Source of the DNA: Fusibacter_C sp942493125
GTDB lineage: Bacteria > Bacillota > Clostridia > Peptostreptococcales > Acidaminobacteraceae
Assembly: GCA_942493125.1 (NCBI GenBank)
Contig: OW818667.1
Span: 2,976,001-3,040,000 of the forward strand
DNA: 64,000 bases
Reading direction: 5' to 3'
Below the pieces are notes generated by a model. It did no database searches, had not been told where the DNA came from, and saw only the letters and a program-made list of their open reading frames with translations. Shown here piece after piece: positions 17,570-25,744 of this stretch. Position 1 is the stretch's first letter. Each line of letters starts with the position of its first letter. Position numbers and translations under genes: made by a program.

Positions 17570-18184
17570 TTATTTTTTGATGTTTTTATTGTTGCTCGTT
17601 TTTGCGTGTTTTTTCTGAAGTGTCTTTTTCTTCATAATGGAATAACCAAAAGTACCCAATTGCTCGCCAAGGGCGTAGTAGGCACCGTGAGCATAGCTAA
17701 TCGGTTCAGCTAGATCCAATCGAAATTTTCCCGTTTCATCGATGAGCGTTCCATCGACAGTGACACCTAATACTTTAGCCAAAAACATGTCATGTGAACC
17801 GAGTTCGATAATCTGAGTGACTTGGCATTCGATGCTTACAGGTGATTCTTCAATCATCGGCGCTTTGATAAAAGTGCTTGGCGAGGGCGTAAGACCTAGT
17901 GTTTCAAACTTGTTAAAATCCCTACCCGATTTGACACCGCAAAAATCGGTAGCTTTCACAAGATTTTTTGTGGTCAAATTGATGACGAATTCACCAGAAT
18001 CTTTAATGAGCCCATAAGAATGTCTCTCTTTTCTTATGGATATATAGGTCATGGCAGGATCGGTACAAACAGTGCCGGTCCATGCAATCGTGATGATGTT
18101 GGGTGCTTCCATTGTGCCACAAGAGACCATGACAGCCGGTACGGGATAAACCATAGTGCCTGGTTTCCAAAGTTGTTTGCTCAT
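17570..18184 (-). CDS. flavin reductase-like FMN-binding split-barrel protein
   Basis: 204 residues of the flavin reductase-like family: VMVSCGTMEAPNIITIAWTG, PAMTYISIRKERHSYGLI, GEFVINLTT and CGVKSGRDFNKF are typical FMN-binding barrel segments. The last ~25 residues form a Lys-rich tail not typical of the core. Proteins of this type bind FMN and act in redox reactions with unknown electron partners. Start after TAAGGGGG. First gene of a two-gene minus-strand unit. Confidence 0.85.
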   Translation of the reverse strand: MSKQLWKPGTMVYPVPAVMVSCGTMEAPNIITIAWTGTVCTDPAMTYISIRKERHSYGLIKDSGEFVINLTTKNLVKATDFCGVKSGRDFNKFETLGLTPSPSTFIKAPMIEESPVSIECQVTQIIELGSHDMFLAKVLGVTVDGTLIDETGKFRLDLAEPISYAHGAYYALGEQLGTFGYSIMKKKTLQKKHAKTSNNKNIKK

Positions 18185-18253
18185 GATACCCCCTTACTTA
18201 TCCGTTTTGTCTGTTAAATTATACCAAGAATTGGCTTTTAATAAAAGTTAATA

Positions 18254-18282
18254 TTGCAGGATGGCGCTAATAGGTTTAAAAT
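18254..18282 (+). promoter_or_regulatory. promoter of the candidate ncRNA
   Basis: TTGCAG, 17-nt spacer, TAAAAT; predicted start near 18289. A second TATAAT at 18331-18336 lacks a good -35 hexamer. Confidence 0.5.
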
Positions 18283-18288
18283 ATTGGT

Positions 18289-18545
18289 ATATAGATGCAT
18301 TACTGGCAGCTTGGTAATGCACGAAGGAGTTATAATATGAGTGGAGTCGTTCTAAACGCATAACTTAAGATGAGCATTTTTGAAAGCCAATACCTTTTGG
18401 AGGTTTATTTGTCGTTCAAAAATACTCGAGTTTGGTTTGGAACACTGATATTATAAAATTGCGGAACACATGCCTGACTTTGCATAACTTATGCAATGGC
18501 GGTTGAACGAGTGAGCGATAGACAGTGGGTCTATTGTTTTTTTTG
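18289..18545 (+). ncRNA. candidate structured non-coding RNA (family not recognised)
   Basis: Between the flavin reductase gene and mutS2 lie ~490 nt without an ORF. Inside is a unit with promoter, stems and terminator. Stems seen: GCATTAC / GTAATGC (18297-18303 / 18314-18320); long-range TCGTTC / GAACGA (18347-18352 / 18505-18510) with CGC / GCG inside; AAG-ATGA-GCAT / ATGC-CTGA-CTT (18367-18377 / 18470-18480), whose internal loop could hold tandem G-A pairs; TTTTGAA / TTCAAAA (18378-18384 / 18415-18421); and TTGCATA / TATGCAA (18480-18496). Nesting of long-range pairs argues for a folded RNA. It lacks the T-box, SRP and tmRNA signatures I know. Confidence 0.55.
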
Positions 18546-18548
18546 TTT
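18518..18548 (+). terminator. terminator of the candidate ncRNA
   Basis: Stem ATAGAC / GTCTAT with AGTGG loop followed by a T-rich run, 130 nt before the mutS2 start. Confidence 0.7.
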
Positions 18549-18561
18549 TTTGATGTTGTAT

Positions 18562-18594
18562 GGAAATTGCATAATTTTGGAATTATGCGATTTC
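18562..18594. repeat. dispersed palindromic repeat, minimal 33-bp copy
   Basis: Arms GGAAATTGCATAATT and AATTATGCGATTTC around a TTGG centre. The arms match those of the larger copies at 25596, 28882 and 52249. It lies between the ncRNA terminator and the mutS2 ribosome binding site, so it is probably transcribed in the mutS2 leader if a promoter lies upstream. Confidence 0.85.
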
Positions 18595-18676
18595 TAAGTC
18601 ATTTTAATAGAAACAGATGCGACGAATCAAACTCTGACACTAAAGACAAAAGTTTTTATGACAAGGAGAAAAGAAC

Positions 18677-20653
18677 ATGGCAATAACAATGGAAATGAAC
18701 AACGTCGTACGCACATCAATCAAAATGCTGGATTTTGACGAAATCATCATGCAACTAAAAGGGTACGCTGTTTCTGAAATCGTTAAAGAAAAAATGGAGC
18801 ACTTAGAAATCTACACAGACTATTATTTAATCAAAAGACATATCGATGAAACGAGTGAAGCACGTACGATCATAGATAGCGCAAATAGCGTGCCTTTACA
18901 CAGCTTAATGGGTATACAAAATTTACTGGAAAAGCTGCCGAGACATGAGATTTTGAGGCCAGTGGAACTTGAACAATTCTCAAATTTCATCAAAGATACT
19001 GCGAAACTAAAGCGGTTTATGTTAGACAGAGTGTCGCTTGCACCAAAGGTCTCAGGGTATGCCATGAGCATTGAACCACTTGAAGCGCTTCATGAGGAAC
19101 TGAACCGATGTATTGTATCCGGTAGAGTTGATGACAATGCAAGTGTCAGTTTGGCAAAGCTCCGAAGGAAAATTGATCTGGTAGAAGATAAAATAAAAGC
19201 AAAACTTCAAGAGTATCTTATGGGCAACCAATATGGCGGCATGTTGACAGATGCAATCATCAGTCAAAGAGATGGACGCTATGTCATCCCAGTTAAAAGC
19301 GAACACAAACGCAGCATTGATGGCATGGTGCTTGACCGCTCCAGAAGCGGGGGCACTGTATTTGTGGAACCGGCAGCTGTAAGAAAGCTGTCAGACGAAC
19401 TGTCTCAGCTTAAAATCGATGCCGACAACGAAATCTATCGCATACTCAGCGATCTTACAAACCGAGTGGCTATGGACTATGCAGCGCTTCACCTCAATTA
19501 TGAAGTGATGATCACTTATGACTTTCTATTTGCAAAAGCAAAACTCTCGAGAAAATTTGACGCTCGAGCAGCAGAAGTGTCTTTGGACAACCAGCTAAAA
19601 ATCGTTGATGGTCGACACCCTCTTTTAGGTGTTGATGCCGTGCCAATGTCTTTGAGCTTATCTGCCCAAAATAGGAACCTAGTTATTACGGGTCCAAATA
19701 CAGGTGGTAAAACGGTAACGATGAAAACTGTCGGCCTATTTTGTCTTATGACGCAAGCGGGCCTTCATGTGCCGTGTGAGACTGGGACAATACTTCCGAT
19801 CTTCGAAAAAGTTTTGTGTGATATCGGTGATGGGCAAAATGTGCAACAAAATCTCAGTACATTTTCTGCGCATATAGGCAACATCATCCGAATTATCGAG
19901 GCAGCAAATGCTAAATCGTTGATAATTCTCGATGAAATAGGGGCAGGCACTGATCCAAGTGAAGGAACGGGAATCGGTATTGCCGTGCTTGAAACGTTGA
20001 ACGAAAAGAAAGCCTTTATATTGACGTCAACACATTACAATGAAATCAAAGTGTTCGCAAAAGAGCATCCAGATTTTGTGAACGGCAGCATGGCGTTTGA
20101 TTTGAAGTCCCTAAAGCCACTGTATCGCCTTGAGATTGGTAAGGCAGGCGAGAGCAATGCTCTCCATATTGCCCTGCGTATTGGCATGCCTGAATCACTC
20201 ATTTCAAGGGCACACGAAATTGCCTATAAAGAAAAGAAAGCATTTGAAGCGTTCAGCGAACACTATGAACAAGCGCTTGGCGCATCAACAACTGAAAGTG
20301 AAAATAGTATTACCACTGAAGATAAAGATGTATTTGAAAAGCCATCACTATTCACGCCAAAGAAAATTTCTGAATTTAAACTTGGGGATAACGTCTACGT
20401 CTCTACGATGAAGCGAAGTGGGATCGTCTGTGAAACAGAAAACGGAAGAGGCGAGGTTGGTGTGCTTGTTCTAGGCAAGAAAATCATGGTTAATCACAAA
20501 CGCCTTTCGCCTTACATTGACAGCAAAGACCTCTACCCCGAGGATTATGACTTCGATATCGTCTTTGAGTCAAAAACAGACAGAAAAAAAGACAAACTTA
20601 TTGTAAAAGGAAAAGGAAAAGGTGTAATCATAGAAAAAAAGGGTAATGTTTAG
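18677..20653 (+). CDS. MutS2-like DNA-binding ATPase without Smr domain
   Basis: 658 residues. MutS core/clamp region to ~300, then the ATPase with Walker A (VITGPNTGGKTVTMKTVG, about residue 337), the FSAHIGNI segment, Walker B (SLIILDEIGAGTDPSEG, about 415) and TSTHYNEIK. After it comes a KOW-like stretch (KLGDNVYVSTMKRSGIV) and a basic tail (KGKGKGVIIEKKG). Full-length MutS2 is near 780 residues and ends with an Smr nuclease domain, which is absent here; the stop is clean. MutS2 acts on recombination intermediates or collided ribosomes. The Smr-less subfamily is known in Clostridia, its role less so. Confidence 0.88.
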   Translation: MAITMEMNNVVRTSIKMLDFDEIIMQLKGYAVSEIVKEKMEHLEIYTDYYLIKRHIDETSEARTIIDSANSVPLHSLMGIQNLLEKLPRHEILRPVELEQFSNFIKDTAKLKRFMLDRVSLAPKVSGYAMSIEPLEALHEELNRCIVSGRVDDNASVSLAKLRRKIDLVEDKIKAKLQEYLMGNQYGGMLTDAIISQRDGRYVIPVKSEHKRSIDGMVLDRSRSGGTVFVEPAAVRKLSDELSQLKIDADNEIYRILSDLTNRVAMDYAALHLNYEVMITYDFLFAKAKLSRKFDARAAEVSLDNQLKIVDGRHPLLGVDAVPMSLSLSAQNRNLVITGPNTGGKTVTMKTVGLFCLMTQAGLHVPCETGTILPIFEKVLCDIGDGQNVQQNLSTFSAHIGNIIRIIEAANAKSLIILDEIGAGTDPSEGTGIGIAVLETLNEKKAFILTSTHYNEIKVFAKEHPDFVNGSMAFDLKSLKPLYRLEIGKAGESNALHIALRIGMPESLISRAHEIAYKEKKAFEAFSEHYEQALGASTTESENSITTEDKDVFEKPSLFTPKKISEFKLGDNVYVSTMKRSGIVCETENGRGEVGVLVLGKKIMVNHKRLSPYIDSKDLYPEDYDFDIVFESKTDRKKDKLIVKGKGKGVIIEKKGNV

Positions 20654-20688
20654 GTAAGGGGTACTAAAACATTAAAGGAGGTTTGCTT

Positions 20689-20943
20689 ATGAAAATCGCT
20701 ATCCAAACGGGGTTAGAAGAATTAGCTGAAGAATTGAAGGCAAAAGGTTACGATGTTGTGCCGTTCAGATCGAGCGGACAAAATGTTAGAATTAGTATTT
20801 TAAATGATATCGATGCCGAATATGAAGAAATGGACCCAGTTACATTTATGGGTGAACCCGATGAAGAAATGGTACTACTCGATGCCTCAAAGTTGAGCAA
20901 AAACGAAATTCTCGTTTTTGTCGATAAGTACATGAAAAACTAA
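20689..20943 (+). CDS. YkuS-like UPF0180 family protein
   Basis: 84 residues starting MKIAIQTGLEELAEELKAKGYDVV, which fits the UPF0180/YkuS pattern of a short alpha/beta protein beginning with an ELxxxLxxKGY stretch and ending in a helix after a conserved DASxLSxNEI region. A strong AAAGGAGGT site decides the start; TTG at 20683 is rejected. It lies 35 nt after the mutS2-like gene, so cotranscription is likely. The function of the family is unknown. Confidence 0.7.
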   Translation: MKIAIQTGLEELAEELKAKGYDVVPFRSSGQNVRISILNDIDAEYEEMDPVTFMGEPDEEMVLLDASKLSKNEILVFVDKYMKN

Positions 20944-20969
20944 AATAGGCGACATCTGAAATTCTTCAG

Positions 20970-20998
20970 TTGAAAAAAGCCTGTGACTGTATTATAAT
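20970..20998 (+). promoter_or_regulatory. promoter of the T-box leuS unit
   Basis: TTGAAA, 17-nt spacer, TATAAT, ending about 7 nt before the predicted leader start. Confidence 0.88.
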
Positions 20999-21004
20999 AC
21001 TAGC

Positions 21005-21240
21005 ATTAGGAATATTTCAGCTATGAAGAGAAATAGTAGGATGCGCGATGATAGTAGAGAGCCATTGGTTGGTGAAAAATGGTACGTCAAGTGTTTGAAC
21101 TCGTCTTGGAGCTGCTCTTGTGAGTGTTTATCATTAGCATGGGCCGGTTTGCGCCGTTAAAGCATCGAGTGGATTGCACATGTGCAATCAAATAGAGTGG
21201 TATCGCGGGTCCTTCGTCTCTAACGAAGGGCCCTTATTAT
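21005..21240 (+). promoter_or_regulatory. T-box leader of leuS (specifier CTC, Leu)
   Basis: Stem I elements GAGAGCC, GGTTGGTG and GAACTCGTC are present; the CTC at 21100-21102 in the GAACTC context is the Leu specifier. The T-box core AGTGGTATCGCGG (21196-21208) precedes a terminator stem GGGTCCTTCGT / ACGAAGGGCCC (21207-21233) with T-rich tail. By the known mechanism uncharged tRNA-Leu stabilises the antiterminator and allows leuS transcription. Confidence 0.95.
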
Positions 21241-21260
21241 TTTTTGAAAGGGGAATGGCT

Positions 21261-23669
21261 ATGCAAGAATACAAACACAAAGAGATTGAGAAAAAGTGGC
21301 AGGATATCTGGGACGAAAAACAGAGCTTTAAAGCTTACAATGATTATACCAAACCAAAATACTACCCTTTAGTGGAATTCCCATATCCATCCGGACAAGG
21401 ATTACATGTTGGACATCCTAGACCTTACACTGCTCTAGACATCGTTGCTAGAAAGCGTAGAATGGAAGGCTATAATGTCCTTTATACCATGGGTTGGGAC
21501 GCATTTGGTCTGCCAACTGAGAATTATGCCATCAAAAATCACATTCACCCACATAAAGTCACAGAAGATAACGTCGCGAGATTTAAGGCGCAACTGAAAA
21601 GTTTGGGTCTATCATTTGACTGGTCGAGAGAGATCAACACGACAGATCCGAGCTATTATAAATGGACACAGTGGATTTTTCTTAAATTGTTCGAAAATGG
21701 TCTTGCTTATAAAAAGGAGATGGACATCAACTGGTGTACATCTTGTAAAGTTGGCCTCGCCAATGAAGAAGTCGTCGGTGGCGTCTGCGAACGTTGTGGT
21801 GGCGCTGTTGTCAAAAAAGCGAAATCTCAATGGATGCTTAAAATCACAGAATATGCGGATCGCTTGATCGATGATCTCGACGATCTGGATTATATTGAAC
21901 GCGTTAAAAGCCAACAGAAGAACTGGATTGGCAAATCAGTCGGCATGGAGGTTGACTTCCAAACGACGGCTGGCGATGCCCTTAAGGTCTATACGACACG
22001 CCCTGATACAATCTATGGCGCGACGTATATGGTCATCAGTCCTGAACATCCTATGATCGATGCGCGTAAGGACGTTATTGAAAATTACAACGAGTTGCTT
22101 CAGTACAGAAACGACGCAAAACTTAAATCGGACTTTGAAAGAACTGAAATGAATAAAGACAAAACGGGTGTTGAGATCAAAGGCATACAAGCTAAGAATC
22201 CAGCATCGGAAGAACTGATAAAAATATTTGTTTCTGACTATGTTCTTATGACTTACGGTACAGGCGCGATCATGGCCGTACCAGGTCACGACACGAGAGA
22301 CTGGGAGTTTGCAAAAGCATTTAATTTACCGATCATAGAAGTTGTATCTGGTGGCAATGTTGAAGAAGGCGCTTACACAGACAACGAGAACGGCATACTT
22401 GTCAATTCTCCAGTCATCAATGGCCTTAAAGTGCCTGAAGCGAAAGAGGCGATTGCCAAATTCTTAGAAGGCAAGGGCATTGGCACAAGCAAAGTCAACT
22501 TCAAGCTTCGCGACTGGGTATTTTCTAGACAAAGATATTGGGGAGAACCGATACCTCTTGTAAGCTGTCCAGATTGTGGTTGGGTAGCGCTTCCTGAATC
22601 CGAGCTTCCATTGACATTACCGGATGTGGAGAGTTACGAGCCGACGGATACTGGTGAATCACCGCTTTCGACGATGACTGACTGGATTGAAACCACATGT
22701 CCAAAATGTGGCGGTCACGCACACCGTGAAACGGATACGATGCCACAATGGGCGGGTTCAAGCTGGTATTTCTTAAGATATTGCGACCCTGACAACGATA
22801 AAGAATTTGCAAGTATGGATGCCCTTAACTATTGGATGCCAGTAGACTGGTACAATGGCGGTATGGAGCATACGACGCTTCATCTTCTTTACTCGAGATT
22901 CTGGCATAAATTCTTGTTCGATATCGGAGTGGTCAACACAAAAGAGCCTTATAGCAAACGTACATCGCATGGTATGATCATGGGCGAGAACAATGAAAAG
23001 ATGTCCAAATCAAGAGGCAATGTGGTCAACCCAGACGATATCATAACTGAATCTGGTGCGGATACTTTGAGACTCTACGAGATGTTCATCGGCGATTTTG
23101 AGAAGAGCGTCCCTTGGTCTGACAACAGCGTCAAAGGTTGCAGAAGGTTCCTTGACCGCATTTGGAATCAAGCGGATTCTGTTGTAGAAGGCGATGCGTT
23201 CTCACCAGAGCTTGAAGTCATCATGAACAAGACGATCAAGAAAGTTTCTGAAGATTATGAGACATTGAAATTCAACACGGCGATCGCTGCTATGATGAGC
23301 CTTATCAATGATTTCAGACGCGTTGGTACAGTCAATCGCGCAGAATATAAAACGCTTTTACTTCTTTTAAATCCAGTAGCGCCACACGTTTCAGAGGAAC
23401 TTTGGTCAATAATGGGCTTTGGCGGCATGATTACTGAGCAAACCTGGCCGAAATACGATCCTAACAAAGTCGTGGACGATGTGATTGAACTTGCGGTTCA
23501 AGTCAATGGCAAAGTTAGAGGTTTAATTTCTTTTCCAATCGATGCGACAGTAGAGGTTGCAAAAGAGCTTGCCATGGCAGATGATAAAATCAAAATGTTC
23601 CTAGAAGGTAAAACAATTGTAAAAGAAATTTTTGTCGCTGGAAAAATTTATAATATCGTTGTAAAATAG
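21261..23669 (+). CDS. leuS: leucyl-tRNA synthetase
   Basis: About 802 residues, normal length. It charges tRNA-Leu. The HIGH-type motif (PSGQGLHVGHPRPYT) is near residue 50, the zinc-like Cys pairs WCTSCKVGLANEE and CERCGG follow, then the CP1 editing domain (TTRPDTIYGATYMV, YGTGAIMAVPGHDTRDWEF), the KMSKS motif (NNEKMSKSRGNVVNPD, about 579) and the anticodon-binding and C-terminal domains. Start at ATG 21261 with GAAAGGGG 7 nt upstream; the frame extends into the T-box leader and an ATG at 21255 is too close to the site. Confidence 0.97.
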   Translation: MQEYKHKEIEKKWQDIWDEKQSFKAYNDYTKPKYYPLVEFPYPSGQGLHVGHPRPYTALDIVARKRRMEGYNVLYTMGWDAFGLPTENYAIKNHIHPHKVTEDNVARFKAQLKSLGLSFDWSREINTTDPSYYKWTQWIFLKLFENGLAYKKEMDINWCTSCKVGLANEEVVGGVCERCGGAVVKKAKSQWMLKITEYADRLIDDLDDLDYIERVKSQQKNWIGKSVGMEVDFQTTAGDALKVYTTRPDTIYGATYMVISPEHPMIDARKDVIENYNELLQYRNDAKLKSDFERTEMNKDKTGVEIKGIQAKNPASEELIKIFVSDYVLMTYGTGAIMAVPGHDTRDWEFAKAFNLPIIEVVSGGNVEEGAYTDNENGILVNSPVINGLKVPEAKEAIAKFLEGKGIGTSKVNFKLRDWVFSRQRYWGEPIPLVSCPDCGWVALPESELPLTLPDVESYEPTDTGESPLSTMTDWIETTCPKCGGHAHRETDTMPQWAGSSWYFLRYCDPDNDKEFASMDALNYWMPVDWYNGGMEHTTLHLLYSRFWHKFLFDIGVVNTKEPYSKRTSHGMIMGENNEKMSKSRGNVVNPDDIITESGADTLRLYEMFIGDFEKSVPWSDNSVKGCRRFLDRIWNQADSVVEGDAFSPELEVIMNKTIKKVSEDYETLKFNTAIAAMMSLINDFRRVGTVNRAEYKTLLLLLNPVAPHVSEELWSIMGFGGMITEQTWPKYDPNKVVDDVIELAVQVNGKVRGLISFPIDATVEVAKELAMADDKIKMFLEGKTIVKEIFVAGKIYNIVVK

Positions 23670-23713
23670 AGATATAGAACAAATGAGAATTTATCTCATT
23701 AATTGGAGGAACT

Positions 23714-23923
23714 ATGAAAAAGGAAATGATGATTGAGGGTATGTCTTGTAACCACTGTAAAATGCGCGTCGAAAAAGCTTTAGGCGAACTAGAGGGCGTA
23801 AATAATGTTTCTGTCGATCTAGAAGCAAAAAAAGCGACATTTGACATCGTAGGCGAAGTGGGCGATGCTGTCCTTAAAGAAGCGGTAGAAGATGCTGGAT
23901 ACGATGTAACAGCGATCAATTAA
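23714..23923 (+). CDS. copZ: heavy-metal-associated (CopZ-like) chaperone
   Basis: 69 residues, an HMA domain with the metal-binding MSCNHC motif (GMSCNHCKMRVEKAL) and a DAGYDV ending. Such proteins carry Cu(I) to a P-type ATPase or repressor. No CopA ATPase is next to it, but the copper-like genes start 180 nt downstream. Good AATTGGAGGAACT site. It is 44 nt after leuS and may share its transcript. Confidence 0.9.
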   Translation: MKKEMMIEGMSCNHCKMRVEKALGELEGVNNVSVDLEAKKATFDIVGEVGDAVLKEAVEDAGYDVTAIN

Positions 23924-23947
23924 GCAGTATTAGTCTAAATTGTATTG

Positions 23948-23983
23948 AATGTCTCATAAGCTTTGCTTATGAGACATTTTTTT
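23948..23983 (+). terminator. terminator after copZ
   Basis: Perfect stem AATGTCTCATAAGC / GCTTATGAGACATT with 3-nt loop and T-run. Confidence 0.95.
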
Positions 23984-24102
23984 ATGAATTCGTTTTGTGA
24001 GTTCGGCTTTGGTTCGGTTTTTGGTTCTTTTCTAAGTGCTCATATTTTCTCCACATTTATTTGTTAAACTGATGGAAACGTATCTTTAAGGAGACTGATT
24101 CT

Positions 24103-24621
24103 ATGAAAAAATCGAAAATGAATTTGATATTGGTAGTCGCTGGTGTGATTCTAATTGCCGGATACTTTGGACTAAGTATGGCGAATAAGAATGCAACTTC
24201 AGAGGATAAAGCAAGCACAAGCAATAAGGCGACAAATGGCGCATCTTTTGAAATTGTCGGCAAAGATCTTAAGTTTACAAAAGCGGACATCACAGAAAAA
24301 GCGAGTTTCTTTCCATATGAAGAAGCGAGCAATTATATGGAAGTCATAGCTGTTAAAGCCAGTGATGGTAGCATTCGAACGGCTTTGAACACGTGTCAGG
24401 TTTGTTATGATTCTGGCAGAGGCTATTATGAGCAGGTCGGTGATACCCTTGTGTGCCAAAATTGCGGCAATGTATTTGGCGTTGATGATATTGAAGTCAT
24501 CAAAGGGGGATGCAATCCTATCCAAATTCTTGAGACTGAAAAAAGCGAAGACGATGCAATTGTGACAATCAAAGGGGCTTTTTTAGAGGAAAATGCAATA
24601 TATTTTGAAAATTGGAAATAA
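24103..24621 (+). CDS. DUF2318 membrane-anchored protein
   Basis: 172 residues: an N-terminal helix (LILVVAGVILIAGYFGLSM) anchors an extracytoplasmic DUF2318 domain with Cys pairs CQVC and CQNC and a later GGCNP. Ordered Cys pairs suggest metal or Fe-S/haem binding; DUF2318 proteins often neighbour iron or copper transport genes. Start after TAAGGAGACTG. Its own promoter region (23984-24102) shows nothing specific. The role in metal handling is inferred. Confidence 0.88.
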   Translation: MKKSKMNLILVVAGVILIAGYFGLSMANKNATSEDKASTSNKATNGASFEIVGKDLKFTKADITEKASFFPYEEASNYMEVIAVKASDGSIRTALNTCQVCYDSGRGYYEQVGDTLVCQNCGNVFGVDDIEVIKGGCNPIQILETEKSEDDAIVTIKGAFLEENAIYFENWK

Positions 24622-24647
24622 CTTCAAGTCATAATGCAGCTATGATT

Positions 24648-24678
24648 AAATGTGTCTATCAAAGACACATTTTTTATT
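24648..24678 (+). terminator. terminator after the DUF2318 gene
   Basis: Stem AAATGTGTCT / AGACACATTT with 5-nt loop, followed by T-run. Confidence 0.92.
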
Positions 24679-24777
24679 TCCGTTTATATTTTCCATTTCC
24701 ATTATAGAAATAGTCATATTTGTGCCATAATCGGTCATTATAATAAGGGTAACAAAGATGAAAAAGGAGGTAAGGCT

Positions 24778-25047
24778 ATGATGTTTGGAAGAGGTTTTTA
24801 TGGCGCAGGGTCATGTGGCTTTTTTGGTCCAATGATGATGATCGGAGTCGTAATTTTGGTTGTTGTTATCGTTTTTTTATTATTGAAATCAAACAAATCA
24901 AGCGACACAAAATCAAATCTATCAAAAGCAACTGAATCGAGAATTGACGATTCAAACGCCCTTGCGATATTAAAAGAAAAATTTGCAAAAGGTGAAATCA
25001 CTGAAGAAGAGTATCTTAACAAAAAAAATATATTAGAAAGAAGGTAA
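24778..25047 (+). CDS. small SHOCT-domain membrane protein
   Basis: About 89 residues. Gly/Met/Phe-rich start (MMFGRGFYGAGSCGFFGPMMM), one membrane helix (IGVVILVVVIVFLLL) and a C-terminal SHOCT motif (ILKEKFAKGEITEEEYLNKK). SHOCT domains occur in membrane stress or export proteins, with no enzymatic role known. Start decided by AAAAGGAGGTAAGGCT; an upstream in-frame start at 24652 is inside the previous terminator. First of four closely spaced genes. Confidence 0.9.
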   Translation: MMFGRGFYGAGSCGFFGPMMMIGVVILVVVIVFLLLKSNKSSDTKSNLSKATESRIDDSNALAILKEKFAKGEITEEEYLNKKNILERR

Positions 25048-25051
25048 AAGA

Positions 25052-25591
25052 ATGAAAAGAGGATTAATAATCGTTTTGGTTTTAAGCTTGTTAGTAGGTA
25101 TGATGTCAGTATCTAGTTTTGCAGCTGTGAGAAATTATCAAGGTGGCGGTATGATGAGCGGCAACTATTCTAATAACGGCGGTATGATGTATGGCGACAA
25201 TACGAACTATAGCGGCGGCATGATGACTGGCAATTTTGCGGGTCGTGGCGGCATGATGAACGGCAACTTTGCAGGCCGCGGTGGCATGATGGGCAATGTA
25301 AATGCCAATGGGATTAACCCTGCATGTATCAATAATCCGTCAAATACTGATGGGACAAACGCAGGTGTGCTCTCTGAAAATGCCATTACTTTGGAAGCAG
25401 CATATGCAGTTGGAAAGTCTTATCTTGAAAAAGAGCTGTCATCAGAATATACTCTAGATAATGAAGGCATCGCAGCTGGCGACTACTATACGTTTTTTAT
25501 TGAAGCGGCAGACAAAACAGTCGGCAGATTAAGTGTCAATGCTTTGACGAGTGAAGTATGGCTGCATAATTGCCGTGGCTTATTACAATAA
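25052..25591 (+). CDS. exported Met-rich GGMM-repeat protein
   Basis: 179 residues with a Sec signal (IIVLVLSLLVGMMSVSSFAA). Residues ~30-82 contain repeated Gly-Gly-Met-Met units (GGGMMSGNYSNNGGMM, SGGMMTGN, GRGGMMNGN, GRGGMMG). The C-terminal ~80 residues look like a PepSY-type small domain (YTLDNEGIAAGDYYTFFIE, VGRLSVNALTSEVWLHN). Repeated Met side chains outside the cell are typical Cu(I)-binding determinants; this use is inference. It starts 4 nt after the SHOCT gene. Confidence 0.8.
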   Translation: MKRGLIIVLVLSLLVGMMSVSSFAAVRNYQGGGMMSGNYSNNGGMMYGDNTNYSGGMMTGNFAGRGGMMNGNFAGRGGMMGNVNANGINPACINNPSNTDGTNAGVLSENAITLEAAYAVGKSYLEKELSSEYTLDNEGIAAGDYYTFFIEAADKTVGRLSVNALTSEVWLHNCRGLLQ

Positions 25592-25595
25592 TTAT

Positions 25596-25707
25596 GGAAA
25601 TTGCATAATTACCTTATAAGTCGCAAAAGCATATTTTCACACGGCAACAACGGCTTATTTACGACTTTTTCATTTGAGAAATATCATAAAAAAAATTATG
25701 CAATTTC
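25596..25707. repeat. dispersed palindromic repeat, 112-bp copy
   Basis: Ends GGAAATTGCATAATTACC and AATTATGCAATTTC. The interior has an AAGTCG / CGACTT pair and the segment CATATTTTCACACGGCAACA, almost the same as in the copy at 52249. It begins 4 nt after the stop of the Met-rich gene and ends 37 nt before the next start, so it lies inside the putative operon. Confidence 0.9.
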
Positions 25708-25744
25708 TCAATTATATAAATAATAATCATAATGAGGTGAATCG

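Noticed and set aside
18289..18548. Second T-box or known riboswitch before mutS2
   Set aside because: No AGGGTGGnACCGCG-like T-box core and no riboswitch motif I know of; kept as an unclassified candidate RNA.
21174..21260. Earlier leuS start inside the leader
   Set aside because: This part is the T-box antiterminator/terminator region; the family N-terminus begins at MQEYKHKEIEKKW.
24652..24777. Upstream extension of the SHOCT gene
   Set aside because: It starts inside the preceding terminator and has no ribosome binding site, whereas 24778 has a strong one.
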